This document shows positions 13,601 to 28,600 of a stretch of 64,000 bases of DNA, piece after piece. The position numbers and the translations under genes were made by a program. Positions within the stretch are counted from its first letter, which is position 1; each line of letters opens with the position of its first letter. Source of the stretch: Auanema rhodensis (lineage: Eukaryota; Nematoda; Chromadorea; Rhabditida; Rhabditidae). The notes under the pieces are model-generated. The model ran no database searches. It had not been told where the DNA came from and worked only from the letters and a program-made list of their open reading frames with translations. The DNA lies in contig OZ059896.1 of assembly GCA_964057225.1 (NCBI GenBank), positions 6,882,001-6,946,000 of the forward strand, read 5' to 3'.

Positions 13601-16600
13601 AAGAGAAATCCGAATGAATGAGGTTATAGCTCTATTGTATGTGTGTATGTGTGTATTCGTATGGAGAGAATCCTAAGAAAATGCCAATACACACATACAC
13701 ACATACTTCAAGTGATAGAAGAATGATAAAAGAATGTTATGAGAATGAAGATATAAGAGTAAGAGAGATAATATGTTTAACAGAGAGTCAAAGTGATAGA
13801 AATGAAAAATACTAAAATGAGCAGTGAGAGGGAGATTAACCCAAATGAAAAGCTGGGAGGTTCTCTTTCTTTCTCTCCATCGCGCTCTCTCTCTCTCTCC
13901 CTTTCTCTCTCTCTCTGTTTTGTTCTCTCTCCCTATATCACTTGAAGGACGGATCAAGGAGAATAACAATACATCAAGCAGTATATTGAAAACATGGCTA
14001 AAGCATTATGCATTATGCTCGAAAGACGTTCTTTTTCGGAAAATCATCAGATTTCAATTCAAAACTCAAATGAATCAAACAAATAAACATAATTCATTAA
14101 TGATTTTCTTATTTCATCTTATGTTATATTCTATTTTATAGATGAAACTGCTATACTACAGTGCAAGATCGAAGGAGATCCTATTCCCACTTTCCGTTGG
14201 TTCAAAGGCAACAGAGAAGTTTTAAATGGAGGAAGGTTCAAGCATATGACTGATGGAGAAAACAATACTATTTCATTGGCTTTACTGAAGTGTCGATCTC
14301 AGGTAAACAAAATCTTTTGAAGGAAGAGATAGGAAGAGAAGAATTGCTGGAATGAAAGTAATGAAAGTAGGGAATAGGAATGGGAAAATAAAGATAGAAC
14401 TGTAGTAGACTTTTCTAAATAAAAGAGATTTTGTACCATAAATGGTATACAAATTTGAGTTTTGGATAATTGATTGATGCCATTGAAGGTATTTGTCTCG
14501 TGTTGATTGAACATCATGCTCATCTGTCGACTGGACGGATGATATGTTGGCAGTCTGATGTCGAAAATCAGACAGTTGGCGGAATAAAAGAAAAAGTGAA
14601 AGAGCTTAGCATGATAAAGAAAGAAAAATGAGAGAAAGTAGAGATGAAAAAGGTTGAGTTCAAGATACAGGTGAAGAACGAGAGGACGAAAGAAGAAAAG
14701 ATATCGAAGAAAGAGAGTGGAAAAGGAAAAAAGTTGTTAAAAGAGAATAAGAGAAAGAAATTATAGATATGAGAAAGAGAGAGAGAGTAAGAATGAGAGA
14801 GAAAAACAATAGAAAGATTGAGAAGAAGAAGAAGGAGGAAGTTTTCATTTATGTTGTTCTATGATGATGCTGACTGAAATGAAGCACAGACTGAAATGAA
14901 ATTTTAGAATTAGAGTCTTATTGATATACAGAAAGAGAGAGAGTATGTGTGATCATCAGACAGATGAAGAAGTAGTGTATGAAGCTGAGGAGGAGATGGA
15001 TGTCTGATCGAAAACCCCTGGGGCGCTAAAGGTATCTGCAAAAGCTGGCACATCCTGCCACTCTTTCACCTTCAATCCGATAAATTCTTCCTTGGTCTGA
15101 AAGATAGTATCCACGACATCTAATTATAATCAAGAAGAAATTCCTGTTGCACTAAGCATTACTCAAGTACTTCTTCATATCTCTGAAGATCTTCTCTTAC
15201 GTATAAATATCCTAATTCTATGATATTACGAAGACAGTTTCTCTAACGAGTGAGAAATATAACGAAGATATTAGATTCAGAGAAGAAGCTACAACTACTA
15301 TTTTGGAATATTTTCAATTCTAGGATGACGGTCCCTACACCCTGACGATTGAAAATCAATTTGGTAGTGATTCTATTGACGTCAAGCTTCTGGTTACATC
15401 CGATTCAGGCCTTGATTTCAGAGCCATGCTTAAACACAGGTTAGTAACTATTCAATTATATAATTAGAAATAGAAAGATTATGTTTTTTCCTTGAACAAA
15501 CATAATAATTTCAATTTAGAAATTGTATTTCCCTTCTCCGTTTTGAGTGTCATTTAGGACAAAATTTCCTTTTTTTTGTGTGCCATTTTACCTTTGATTT
15601 TTAGTAGTTTTTCACTGAATAATTTTAAAATTATTCTTTATAAACTAGGTTCTATACCCTTCTAGTTTGAAACAAATGTATTCCAATATTCCGATATTCG
15701 AATAAAATTCTAAAGAAAAGAATAAACTAAAACTCAATCTTTTTACTAGTTGAACATATTTCGTTTGATACAAAATATTTTAAAATAACGTATAAAATTG
15801 GTTTAGTGCACATCAGAGGAAAGAAAAAATGATAGGATCCAGGTGCAGAAATGAAGCTTTTTATTATTTTTTTTCTGTTTTGTTCTGTTTTTCTTCACAG
15901 AAAAAGCTTCTACCGTACTTTCCCTATCGCTTCTATGCTTCAAAATTCTTAATGAATTTGAATTTTATAGATTTATACCTATGTAAACTATAACATGTCT
16001 ATTAAAATATGATAATAATCATGTTTTAAGATCAAATTAAAAACAAAAACTTTAAATGCTTATAATAGCTAACATGTCACTTATTAGTATTATAATTTTA
16101 ATTTTTATGCATGATAACATTATTTATTTTCAATTTTAACATACAATTGAATAATCTTTTCACGGATTTTATATAAAATTTATACTTTATAAATGAATAA
16201 ATATAATATTTATTTATTTAAAAGTATAATCGATTTTCTTAAACTATACGTGAATTGTCTTATCAATTAGTTTAAAACTTCTTTTCTTTGCTACTCTTTA
16301 CAATTTGTATTTAACTTCATTCCAGAGACTATGAAGTTGCTCAAAAGAAGGAGGAGGAGCCAAAAAGTGAAGCCGAGCGAAGGCAATCGCTGTTCCCCGG
16401 CAAAAAAGTTGAAAAATGGGATGACCCACTAACAGATAAGACAGTGCAGCAGCAGGTGATTAAGTTGTGATTTTGTTGGAAAAACTTTTTTTTTAAAAAA
16501 AAAAAGGTTATAAGAGAAAGTAATATGTATTTATATACATATAAATGAAATAAGATAAATCTTATTTAATTTTCATTAAATTTGAGAGACATTGATTGGT

Positions 16601-19600
16601 TCAGGTTGATAAAATTTGTGAATGGAAATGTGGCTATTCTCGTCCCAATGCCAAAATTAGATGGTATAAAGATAAGAAAGAAATCTTTTCTGGAGGTTTT
16701 ATACTAATTATATAAAAATTTATTTATTTTTTAATAATTAAGGATTAAAATACAAAATTTTAATTGAAAAATGTCAATGTACATTGATTATTAACAATCC
16801 TGAAGTTGATGATTCTGGAAAGTATACCTGCGAAGCTAACGGTATCCCAACACATGCTCAACTTACTGTATTAGGTATACATAATTTATATTTAATACTG
16901 AAATTTAAATTTATTCTTAGAACCTCCTATGAAATACAGTTTCCTGAATCCTCTTCCCAATACTCAGGAAATTTACCGTACCAAACAAGCTGTCCTAACT
17001 TGTAAGGTCAATACACCTCGTGCTCCTCTTGTATGGTTACGCGGTGGAAAAGAAATTGATCCGTATGTTACTTATAATAAAAAATTTATATTTAATTTAT
17101 ATAATTATAGCAACGATAAACGTTATATTGTTGAGAAAGATGCTGTAGGTAGATGTACTTTAACGATTAAAGTTGTCGAAGAAGCTGATCAAGCTGAATG
17201 GACAGCTAAAGTTACGAACGAAGTTTTCTCAAAGTGTCAAGTTTATGTTGAAGGTAAAGTTTTATAAATGAAAATTATTATGTTATGTTTAAAATAAATT
17301 TTACAGAGCCACGTCATACATTTGTCGTTCCACTTAAGTCCCAAAAGTGTAATGAAAATGAAACAGTTACCATTGAATGTGATGTTAACGACAAAGATGC
17401 TAACGTTGAATGGTGGCATGATGGAGTTAAGATGAATATTGATGGAAAGAAGTCAGTTTTAACATGAAAATAAACATAAAAATATTAAAATATTGTTAGA
17501 ATCGTGGAAGAAATCATTAATCGTAAACGTCGATTGATTATTCAAGGAGCCAAAATTGAAGATCATGGTGAATATAAATGTACAACAAAGGATGATAAAA
17601 CAATGGCACAATTGATTGTTGATGGTATAAGCTTATAAGATTATTTATAGATTATATAATAATATTTTAGCTTTGAATAAGTTCATCATCAAGCTTGTTG
17701 ATTTGGAAGTTGTTGAACGTGATGATGTTACATTAACATGTCAGACTAAGGATACTCGAACTCCAGGAACATGGTTCCGCAGTGGCACAAAGATTACCAG
17801 CATGCCAGGAGGAAAATTCGAGACACAGTCAAGAAATGGAACACATACATTGAAAATTAGCAAAATTGAAATGAACGAAGGTGATAAGTATGAATTCGAT
17901 CAAGCTGGACTTATTGGATACACTACCATTACCGTACTCGAAGCTGAAAAAAGACCTGTTTTGAATTGGAAGCCAAAGAAGATTGAAGCTAAAGCAGGAG
18001 AGCCATGTGTTATCAAGGTGAAATTAATATAATATATTGTTTATATAATTATATGTATTATAGGTTCCATTTTCTATCAAAGGAACACGCCGTGGTGATC
18101 CTAAGACACAAATTCTTCGTAATGGAAAGCCAATTGATGAGAGTATGCGAGATCTTGTTGAAGTCGTAATTAACGGAGATGTAGCTGAGATTCGATTCAA
18201 AAATCCACAAGTAATTGATATTAACCTTCTTCTCAACATAACATGATTTAGTTGGCTGACACCGGCAAGTGGGCTATGGAACTTGGAAATTCAGCTGGAA
18301 CTGTCTTGGCTCCATTTGAATTATTTGTGAAAGACAAGCCCAAGCCACCTAAAGGACCATTGGAAGCAAAGAACTTAACAGCTGAAGGTAATTATTTAAG
18401 AAAATCTTATGGATGAAAAACTTAATTATCAATTTCAAGTAATTTTACGTAAAATTGATTGTTAAAACATTCAGATTAATCATTTATTCCTTTTTAATTA
18501 TACTTTATTCAGGTGTTGATTTGGTTTGGGGTAAACCTGACGGAGATGATGGCTCGCCAGTCAAGGCTTACATCATTGAAGTTCAGGAAGGCCGATCAGG
18601 TAACTGGGTCAAGGTTGCTGAAACAAAAGGAACCGAGTTTAAGGTTTATATTAAAAATACATATTTTAAATAAAATTATATATAACTATAGGTAAAAGAT
18701 CTGAAGGAACATGGCGAATATAAATTCCGTGTAAAAGCCATTAATGAATGTGGAGCTTCAGATCCATTAACTGGAGAAACGATGTTGGCTAAGAATCCAT
18801 TTAGTAAGTCATTTTTCTAGTTTTTAAAACTAAAAAGTTCTAAAAAAAGTTTTAAAACAACATAAAACAAAGTGTTCTAACAGATATTTACATATAATTA
18901 TATAAAAACGTGAAGTTCGATGTGAAATTTAAAAATTTTCAACTTAGTATGTTTTGTATAATAAAAGAAAATTAAGATTTATATTAATAATATAATTAAC
19001 ATAAATATAAATTCAAAACAAAATAATTATAATATGTCTTTATGTTTATAAAACTTCAGAAATAACATTTTTTTTTACTTTTTAATAATATTTTTCAATT
19101 TATTCATTTAATTTTTAATAATTTTTAATTTTCTTTTTTTACATTTTTTGATTCATTTTCTCTGTCTAGAACACATTTTTTTAATTTTTTTTGTATCTAA
19201 CATATATATATATATATACTATATATACATATAAACAATATAATTAAATGGAAGAGATGTTTGATGAGCCCGAGTCATCAATAACTGAGTTTGAACAGCA
19301 ATGTGTCTGACGTCAATGTCTGAATCTGAATTTTTGTAATTTCTGGCCTATTGAAACATCACTTCTTACCATCTACTTCATCACACTTTGACGCATGTCT
19401 GGCTGCTTATAGAAACACCTGGAAAACCTCGTCATATGGAAGTTGCTGATGTGGATAAGGATCATCTTACTCTTCAATGGGAAACTCCCGAGGACGATGG
19501 AAATGCAGCAATCACTGAATACATTGTGGAACGACGTGAAAAATCTGAAAAAGATTGGCATGTCGTTGGCACAACTCCAGCTGAAGATTCAAATGCAGTG

Positions 19601-22600
19601 CATAAGTTAACAGATGACAAAGTTGTCGAAGGAAAAGAATACTACTACCGAGTCAAAGCTGTCAACAAAGCCGGACCTGGTGATCCATGTGATCATGGAA
19701 AGCCTGTGCTCATTAAGGCCAAAAAAGGTTATGTCTTGTCTCTTAATCAAAATTTAAGATTATTGCCCACCGTGTTTCTTCCTATTCAATGTTATATCTT
19801 TTTTTGTTCTAAACATTATTTATAATTCTGCAGTATTTAAGTTTTTTTTTTAAATTCTAAAACGCTTTAACAATTTATTTGTCTTTGCTTTTTATTTGTT
19901 TTGGTTTGATTAGTGTTTTTTAAACTTACATTTATTACTTAATTAATTTTACCATAAATTACTTTTTGTCAGTTTAATCAAAACAATTTTTTTGTCTTTT
20001 TTAAGTTTTTTTCATCAATAACCAAGTTTAAAAAACATTTTTTGTTAACTATATCTCTGTTCAAAGTGTATCGAAAATGTTTGTCTATCTTAACTTAGAA
20101 ACTATAAGCTTTAGTCTTGTTTTAAGCTTCTGCAAAAAATTTATTTCAAAGCCTTTTCCATCTTATTTTTTAGTTCCAATTTTCCTTTAGTTTTTACCGA
20201 TTCCCCTAAATTATTATATTTATTATACTTTTAATAATCTTCATATTTCAGCTCCACCAGCTTTCTTAGATGGAGGAATTAAAGATCTTCGACTTAAGGT
20301 TGGAGAAACTATCAAATATGAAATTCCAATCAGTGGAGAGCCATTACCTGAAGTTTCATGGGTTGTCGAAGGAAAACCTCTTAAAGCTGTTGGACGCGTG
20401 AAGATGTCAACAGAGCGTGGTAAACATGTGATGAAGGTATATTCAATACATATGTATATAGATCTGATAATTTAAACATCTAATTCATTCTAGATTGAAA
20501 ATGCTGTTCGTACTGATTCCGGAAAGTTTACTGTCACCTTGAAAAACACTTCTGGAACAGTTGATAGCACAGCTACTGTTACTGTTGTCGGCAGACCAAG
20601 TCCACCAAAAGGTCCTTTGGATGTTGCTGATGTATGTGCTGATGGAGCTTCATTGTCCTGGAATCCACCTGAGGATGATGGTGGCGATGCATTAACTGGA
20701 TACATTATTGAAGCTCAAGATATGGATAACAAAGGCAAATTCATTGTTGTTGGAAAAGTTGATGGAAACACCACCGACATGAAAGTATCTGGACTTCGCA
20801 ACAAAGGAAATTATAAATTCCGGTCAGTTAGATACTCCTATATATTACTTAAGAAATCAATTTTTTAGTGTGAAAGCCGTTAACAACGAAGGAGAATCTG
20901 AACCATTGTCTGCTGATCAATATACAGTTATCAAGGATCCATGGGATGAACCAGGAAAGCCAGGACGTCCAATGGTTACAGATTATGATGCAGATAGGAT
21001 CAGTTTAGAATGGGAGCCACCAATGAAAGATGGAGGAAATCCTATTAGCGAATACATCATTGAAGTTCGTGATCCTAACACAAAGGAATGGAAGGAAATT
21101 GCCAGATCACCAGGTTATAACTTCAATGAAATATGAAATAACATTATGTAATAACAGATACATCTGCTGATATAACTGGACTTAAAGAAGGCAAGGAATA
21201 CCAATTCCGTGTTAAAGCTGTGAACAAAGCTGGTCCTGGTGCTGCTTCGGAACCATCAGAGAAACAAGTGGCTAAGCCTAAGTTCGGTATGTTGTTTAAA
21301 TAATATGAATCTCACAAAAGCTTTTCAAATTATAGTTCCTGCTTGGTTGAAGCATGATGCTTTGAAGAGCTTGACAGTAAAAGCAGGTCAGACAGTTCGT
21401 TGGGATGTGAAAGTTGGCGGAGAGCCCTGGCCTGATGTTAAATGGACAAAAAGTGAAAAGCCAATTGATCAATCACACAATCTTTCCATTGATGTCAAGA
21501 AGAATGAGAATACAATTCTTTGTATTGTTGCTGCTCTTCGATCTGATTGTGGTCAATACCGATTATCTGTCAAGAATTCTCATGGGCAAGATACTGAAGC
21601 TGCAGATTTGACTGTTTTGGACAAACCAACTAAGCCAAATGGTCCATTAGAAGTTACGGATATCTTTGAAGACAACTGTAACCTTGCTTGGAAAGCTCCA
21701 GATGATGATGGTGGAGAGCCAATCGAATTCTACGAAGTGGAAAAGCTTGATGTCGAATCTGGAAGATGGGTGCCATGTGCAAAGGTACAAAACTTTGAAA
21801 AATGACGAAAAAATAAAAGATATTGTAGGTAAAAGACACCAAAGCTCATATTGATGGACTGAAGAAGGGTCAAACATACCAATTCCGTGTTAAAGCTGTT
21901 AATAAGGAAGGTGCTTCTGACGCTTTAGTTACAGATAAGGATACAAAAGCCAAAAATCCATATGGTAAGATAATATGATCATCCGGATTTAACTTTCTTG
22001 TTATAGATGAACCTGGAAAACCTAAAAACATTGACGTTACGGATTGGGATGCAGATCGTGTTGCGTTAGCATGGGAAGCACCTAGCAATGATGGAGGTGC
22101 TCCAATTACTCAATACGTTATTGAGAAAAAGGGAAAGCATGGAAGAGAGTGGCAAGAATGTGGTAAAGTATCTGGAGATCAAGTTAACGCTGAAATACTT
22201 GGACTGAAAGAAGGAGAAGAGTATCAATTCCGTGTCAAAGCCGTTAACAAAGCTGGACCTGGTGAAGCTTCTGATCCAAGCCGTAAAGTTATTGCCAAGC
22301 CACGTAACTGTAAGTGTTAATTGAGATAGTATTCTTTATTAATGATGTATCTTCTTAAGTGAAACCATGGATTGATCGTGATTCAATGAAGACTATTACT
22401 ATCAAAGTTGGACAAGATGTTGAATTCGACGTTCCAGTTCGTGGTGAACCTCCTCCAACAAAAGTCTGGACTCATAACGATAAGCCTGTCGAAGATCCAA
22501 AGATTAGAGTAAGTCATACTGTATATAAACGTTTCCAAACATTCTTGTATTCAAGATTACTTGTGAAGATTACCGAACACACTTTGTGTTGAAAGGAGGA

Positions 22601-25600
22601 CAACGTTGTCATGCTGGTCCTTACACTCTTACAGCATCCAATGCTAGTGGCAAAGATTCACACGCTGTTGAAATCATTGTTCTTGGACGGCCAAGCAATC
22701 CTATTGGACCATTGGATGTAACCAATGTCTATGAAGATCGTGCCGATTTGGAATGGAAGGTATTATCGAAAATGAAATAATTAAACTCAATTTTGAAATT
22801 GAATTATAGATTCCGGATGATGATGGTGGTGCACCTATTGATCATTATGAAATTGAAAAGATGGACTTGGCTACTGGACGTTGGGTTCCATGCGGTCGTT
22901 CTGATACAACTCAATGTACCGTCCAAAATCTTCAACCTGGACATCAATATAAGGTTTTTGACCAATATACATGTATTTTTATAATATTAATTATAATTTA
23001 GTTCCGAGTAAGAGCCGTGAACAAGGAAGGCGAATCAGATCCATTAACTGCTGACACAGCCATCTTAGCCAAGAATCCTTACGATGTTCCTGGAAAAGTT
23101 GAAAAACCAACTCTCACTGACTGGGATAATGATCATGTTGATCTTGAATGGGCCGCTCCAGCTACTGATGGAGGTTCACCTATTGAGGAATACGTGATTG
23201 AGAAGAAGGATAAGCATGGCCGTTGGGAAGAAGCACTTGTTGTTCCAGCCGGACAGACCGCTGCAACAGTGGGCAACTTGAACGCAGGAGAAGAATACCA
23301 ATTCCGTATTATGGCTAAAAACAAAGCTGGAACTGGAGAGCCGTCTGATCCTTCTGATCGCGTCATTGCTAAGCCTCGATTCCGTAAGTTATATGCCTGA
23401 CTAACCTAAATAAAATAATTAATTTCAGTTGCTCCACACATTCATCGTGAAGATCTGGAAGATGTCACCGTTAAACTTGGACAACAAGTCAAGTTTATCA
23501 TTCATATTGATGGAGAGCCTGCACCTGATGTTACGTGGTCATTCAATGGCAAGAGCATTGTTGAAAGCAAGGCTCAAATTGAAAACGAAGATTACATCAG
23601 TCGCTTCTTGATTCCAAAAGCTGCTCGTAAGCAGTCGGGAGAATACACAATCACAGCTACCAACAGCTCAGGAACTGATTCTGTAACAATCAAGATCAAG
23701 GTCAAATCTAAGCCAACCAAGCCTGGAGGGCCCCTAGAAGTTGCTGATGTCTTTGAAGATCAATGTACACTCGCTTGGACACCTCCTGAAGATGACGGTG
23801 GTGAACCAATTGATCATTATGAGATTGAAAAAATGAGCACAAAAGACGGAATCTGGGTGCCATGCGGACGCACTTCAGATACCGATTTCAAGGTTGATAC
23901 TTTGAACAAGGGAGACCATTATAAGTTCCGTGTGAAAGCTGTGAATAGCGAAGGAGCTTCAGATCCATTAGAAACTGATACTGATATTCATGCTAAAAAT
24001 CCATTTGATCGCCCGGATAAGCCTGGTAAGCCAGAGCCAACTGACTGGGATTCTGATCATGTCGATTTGAAATGGACACCACCAGTTAGCGATGGTGGTG
24101 CTCCAATTACTGAATATCAAATTGAAAAGAGAACCAAATACGGTCGATGGGAACCTGCTATTACTGTTCCTGGCTCTGAAACCGCTGCTACAGTACCTGA
24201 CTTAACAGCAGGTGAAGAGTACGAGTTCCGTATTGTTGCCGTAAACAAAGGTGGTGCTTCTGATCCAAGTGATGCCTGTAAGCCGGTTATTGCTAAACCC
24301 AGAAACCGTGAGTTGAATAATAACATTTGATTTATAATATTTATTATTGCAGTACCACCGAAGATCGATCGTAGTGCTTTGAAAACTATCACCGTTAAAG
24401 CTGGACAAATGATTGGATGGGATGTACCAGTTGAAGGAGAGCCAATGCCAACCGTCACCTGGGCATGGCCCGATGGACGCGAAGTCAGAAATGGCGGTCG
24501 TGTTAAGCTTGACAATCCTGATTACTTGTCCAAACTTCATATTCGTCAAACTGAACGCTCCGATTCTGGAGTGTACATTATTCGTGCGGTCAACCCTAAC
24601 GGAGAAGATGAAGCTGAAGTTAAGGTGAACGTTATTGGTAGGTTTAATCTCTAGCCTTCATTGTTTTTATATAATGCTGTAGATAAGCCAACTTCACCAA
24701 ACGGACCTCTTGAGGTCTCAGATGTTTTCGCTGATCATGTGACTCTTGATTGGAAGGCGCCAGATGATGACGGTGGAATCCCTATTGAGAATTACGTAAT
24801 CGAAAAATTGGATACCAGCACTGGACGATGGGTCCCAGCATGCAAAGTTAATGGAGACGAGACGAAAGCCGTTGTTGATGGCTTAATCCCTGGACATGAC
24901 TACAAGGTATTTGCAAAGCTGTTTCAAGTTCATATAAAAGTTCAATTTCAGTTCCGTGTTGCTGCTGTAAATGCTGAAGGAGAATCTGATCCATTAGAAA
25001 CCTTTGGATCTACATTGGCCAAAAATCCATTTGAAAAACCTGGAAAGACATCTGCCCCAGAAATTACTGATTACGACAAGGACAGTGCGGATATCTCTTG
25101 GACACCACCACTCCATGATGGAGGTGCTCCAATTGAAGAATACGTCGTTGAAATGAAAGAAGAATATTCTCCCTTCTGGACTGAAGCCACTGTTGTACCT
25201 GCTGATCAAACAAACGCCTCTATTGGTAACCTGAAAGAAGGAAGCAAATACGAGTTCAGAATTCGCGCTAAGAACAAGGCTGGTCTTGGAGATCCATCTG
25301 ATCCTTCTGATACTTTAACACCTAAATCTAGAAATGGTTTGATAAGCCTTTATGTATATTTATATTATTTCACGTATTTTCAGTTGCTCCTGTGATTGAT
25401 CGGTCCGCAATACAAGAAATCAAGGTGAAAGCTGGTCAAGATTTCCAATTGAACATCCCTGTATCTGGAGAACCACCTCCAACTATCGAATGGTCATTTG
25501 AAGGCGAGCCATTGGAAGGAGATGATCGTCTTAAAATTACTAATGAGGATTACAAGACCAAGTTTGTCGTGAAGAGAGCTCTTCGTGGTGATACAGGAAC

Positions 25601-28600
25601 ATACATCATCAAAGCATCAAACTGTAATGGAACAGATACCGCTGAAGTTAAGGTTACTGTATTGGATCATCCAAGTTCCCCTCGTGGACCATTGGATGTA
25701 TCTAATGTAACTAAGGAGGGATGTGATCTTAATTGGAAAGAGCCTGATGATGATGGTGGTGCTGAAATCAGCCATTACGTCGTCGAAAAGCAAGATGCTC
25801 ATACCGGACGCTGGACAACTTGTGGTGAAGCAAAGGATACCAATTTCCATGTTGATGATCTTACACCCGGACATGAATACAAGGTTATCAGCAACTTAAT
25901 ATAGTTTCTTATGAATATATTTTTAGTTCCGAGTAAAAGCTGTTAACCGTCATGGAGATTCTGACCCTCTTGAAGCTAATCAATCAATTGTGGCTAAGGA
26001 TCCTTATGACAAGGCTGACAAGCCAGGAACTCCAGAAATTGTTGATTGGGATAAAGATCACGCTGATCTTCAATGGACTCCTCCACAGGATGATGGTGGA
26101 GCACCAGTAGAAGAATATCTCATCGAGATGAAGGCAGGAAACGGCGATTGGGTACAATCTTGCAAGGTTGGAAGAAAGTTTAATTTCCAGAATCTAATCA
26201 GCATGTTATTCAGGTACCAGCCGATCAGCTTACCGCTACAGCAAACGGATTGAAGCCTGGACAAACATATCAATTCCGCGTGAAGGCATTGAATAAGGCT
26301 GGAGAATCAACTCCATCCGATCCCAGTAAAACCATGGTTGCTAAGCCCCGTCACTGTAGGTTTCAATGTTCATTTCCTGATAAAATTCTCATTTCTAGTA
26401 CCTCCAAAAATCGATCGTTCAATGTTCAGTGATATTCGTCTTAAAGCCGGACAAACGATTAGCTTTGATGTTAATGTTGAAGGAGAACCAAATCCAAAGA
26501 TTGAATGGTTTGAACCATGCTTTAACCAAATTTAAAGAGTATTTAAGGTTCCTCAATGATACACCGTTAGCTTCTATCGGTAAAACCAAGATTGATAACT
26601 CCAACAACAACAATACCAAGCTTTGGACTAAGGATTCTGCTCGTAATGACAGTGGAAAATACAAGATTGTAGCTACAAACGAAAGTGGACGCGATGAAGC
26701 CGTAGTCTCCGTTAATGTATTGGACATTCCTGGAACACCAGAAGGACCTCTTCGAGTCAACGACATCCATAAGGATGGTTGTACTCTTCGTTGGGAAGCG
26801 CCAGAAGATGATGGAGGATCCCCAGTTACTAATTACATTGTTGAAAAGCAAGAAGACGATGGAAGATGGGTTCCAGTGAGTTCAACAAACCTTCTGTTTT
26901 ACTTTTCTTGTACATTCATTAATATTTAGTGCGGTGAAACATCTGACACTCAGCTTAAGGTTGGCAAACTTAATGAAGGACATGAATACAAGGTATAATC
27001 TTCGTATCATATTCAATTTCTCAAAACTCTTATTCTAGTTCCGAGTTAAAGCTGTTAATCGTCAAGGAGTTTCTGCTCCATTGACTACTGATCATTCGAT
27101 CTTAGCTAAGAATCCATATGATGAACCTGATCCACCAACTGATCTAACGCCAGTTGATTGGGATAAGGATCATGTTGATTTAGAATGGAAGGTAAGAAGA
27201 AAAGAAATTCAAACGAAAGGTAAAAATGTATTTAGGCTCCTGAAAATACCGGAGGAGCTAACATTGACCAATACATCGTTGAGAAGAAAGACAAATACGG
27301 TGATTGGGTTCCATGTGCTACTGTAGCTGGAAATCAAACTAAGGCTACTGTAAACAACTTGATTGCTGGAGAAGGATATCAATTCCGCGTTAAAGCTGTT
27401 AACAAGGCTGGACCAGGAAAACCATCTGATCCAACTGATACAGTTGTTGCTAAGCCAAGAAAAAGTATTTTAACCGACTATTCAGATCGTTTTATCAATA
27501 ATTCTTATTTCAGTGGCTCCAAAAATCAATCTTGCTGGATTACTTGATATTCGCGTAAAGGCTGGTCAACCAATTAAGCTTGATGTTGCTTTCGAAGGAG
27601 AGCCAGCTCCAACAGCTACCTGGAAAGCGAATGATGTTACAATCAATACTGGAGATCGTGCTGATGTCAATACACTTCCAACTTCATCAGAATTGCATAT
27701 TTTCTCTGCTGTTCGTTCTGATACTGGACTTTATTCTATTCAAGTTGAAAATGAGCATGGAAAAGATCGTGCTCAGTGTACCGTTACCGTACTTGACGTA
27801 CCGGAAGCACCTGAAGGTCCTTTGAAGATCAACGAAATTCACAAAGAAGGTTGTACTCTTAATTGGAAACCGCCATCTGATAATGGAGGATCTGATATTC
27901 TTCACTACGTTGTTGAAAAGATGGACACAACCCGTGGAACCTGGCAAGAAGTTGGTCAGTTTGCTGATTGCACTGCTAAGGTCGGAAAACTTATTCCTGG
28001 AAAGGAATACGAGTTCCGAGTCAAAGCTGTCAATCTTCAAGGAGAATCCAAGCCTCTGAATGCTGAGGAAGCTATTGTTGCCAAGAACCAATTTGGTAAG
28101 TTTTCAATCTTTTATTTTTAAATGATTTTTGAATGTCTAGATGTTCCTGATGCTGTTGAAAAGCCAGAAGTTGTTGATTGGGATAAGGATCGTATTGATA
28201 TTCAATGGAAGCCACCAGCAGACAACGGAGGATCTCCAGTTCAGCAATATATTGTTGAGAAGAAGGAACGTGGTTCGGGATTATGGACCGAAGCTGGAAA
28301 AACAGCTGGTACTTCGTTCTCTGCTACCAATCTTAAACCAGGAGTCGAGTATGAATTCCGTGTTGTTGCTGTTAATGAAGCAGGACCATCTGATCCATCT
28401 GATCCAACTGACCCACAAATGACTAAAGCACGTTACTGTAAGTTTTCCAATGTTTTTTATTGGCAATATGTTAAGCATTTCAGTGAAACCTAAGATTTTG
28501 ACTCAGCAACGCAAACTGAAAATCAAGGCTGGATTCGCTTACACTCTTGAGGCTGAGTTCGTTGGAGCTCCAGACCCAAGTGCTGACTGGAGCCATGATG

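Larger units (their letters stand above)
14140..18385 (+). other. unc-22: Twitchin central Ig tandem
   Basis: A run of Ig domains: one split over 14140-14302 and 15325-15440 ([27 protein letters not shown]); a linker at 16326-16455 ([14 protein letters not shown]); then Ig domains starting near 16605, 16921, 17307, 17672 and 17951. These contain [43 protein letters not shown] and [10 protein letters not shown]. Each has the usual central Trp and the D-x-G-x-Y/W region. The order is colinear with C. elegans twitchin, leading into the first Fn3 ([13 protein letters not shown]). Confidence 0.92.

Noticed and set aside
13673-14141. ORFs on both strands around the compound CT repeat
   Set aside because: Low-complexity translation of microsatellite DNA within an intron.
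26508-26560. Apparent frameshift inside a twitchin Ig domain
   Set aside because: A 40-base intron at 26508-26547 restores the reading frame and the expected W-F-L-N sequence.
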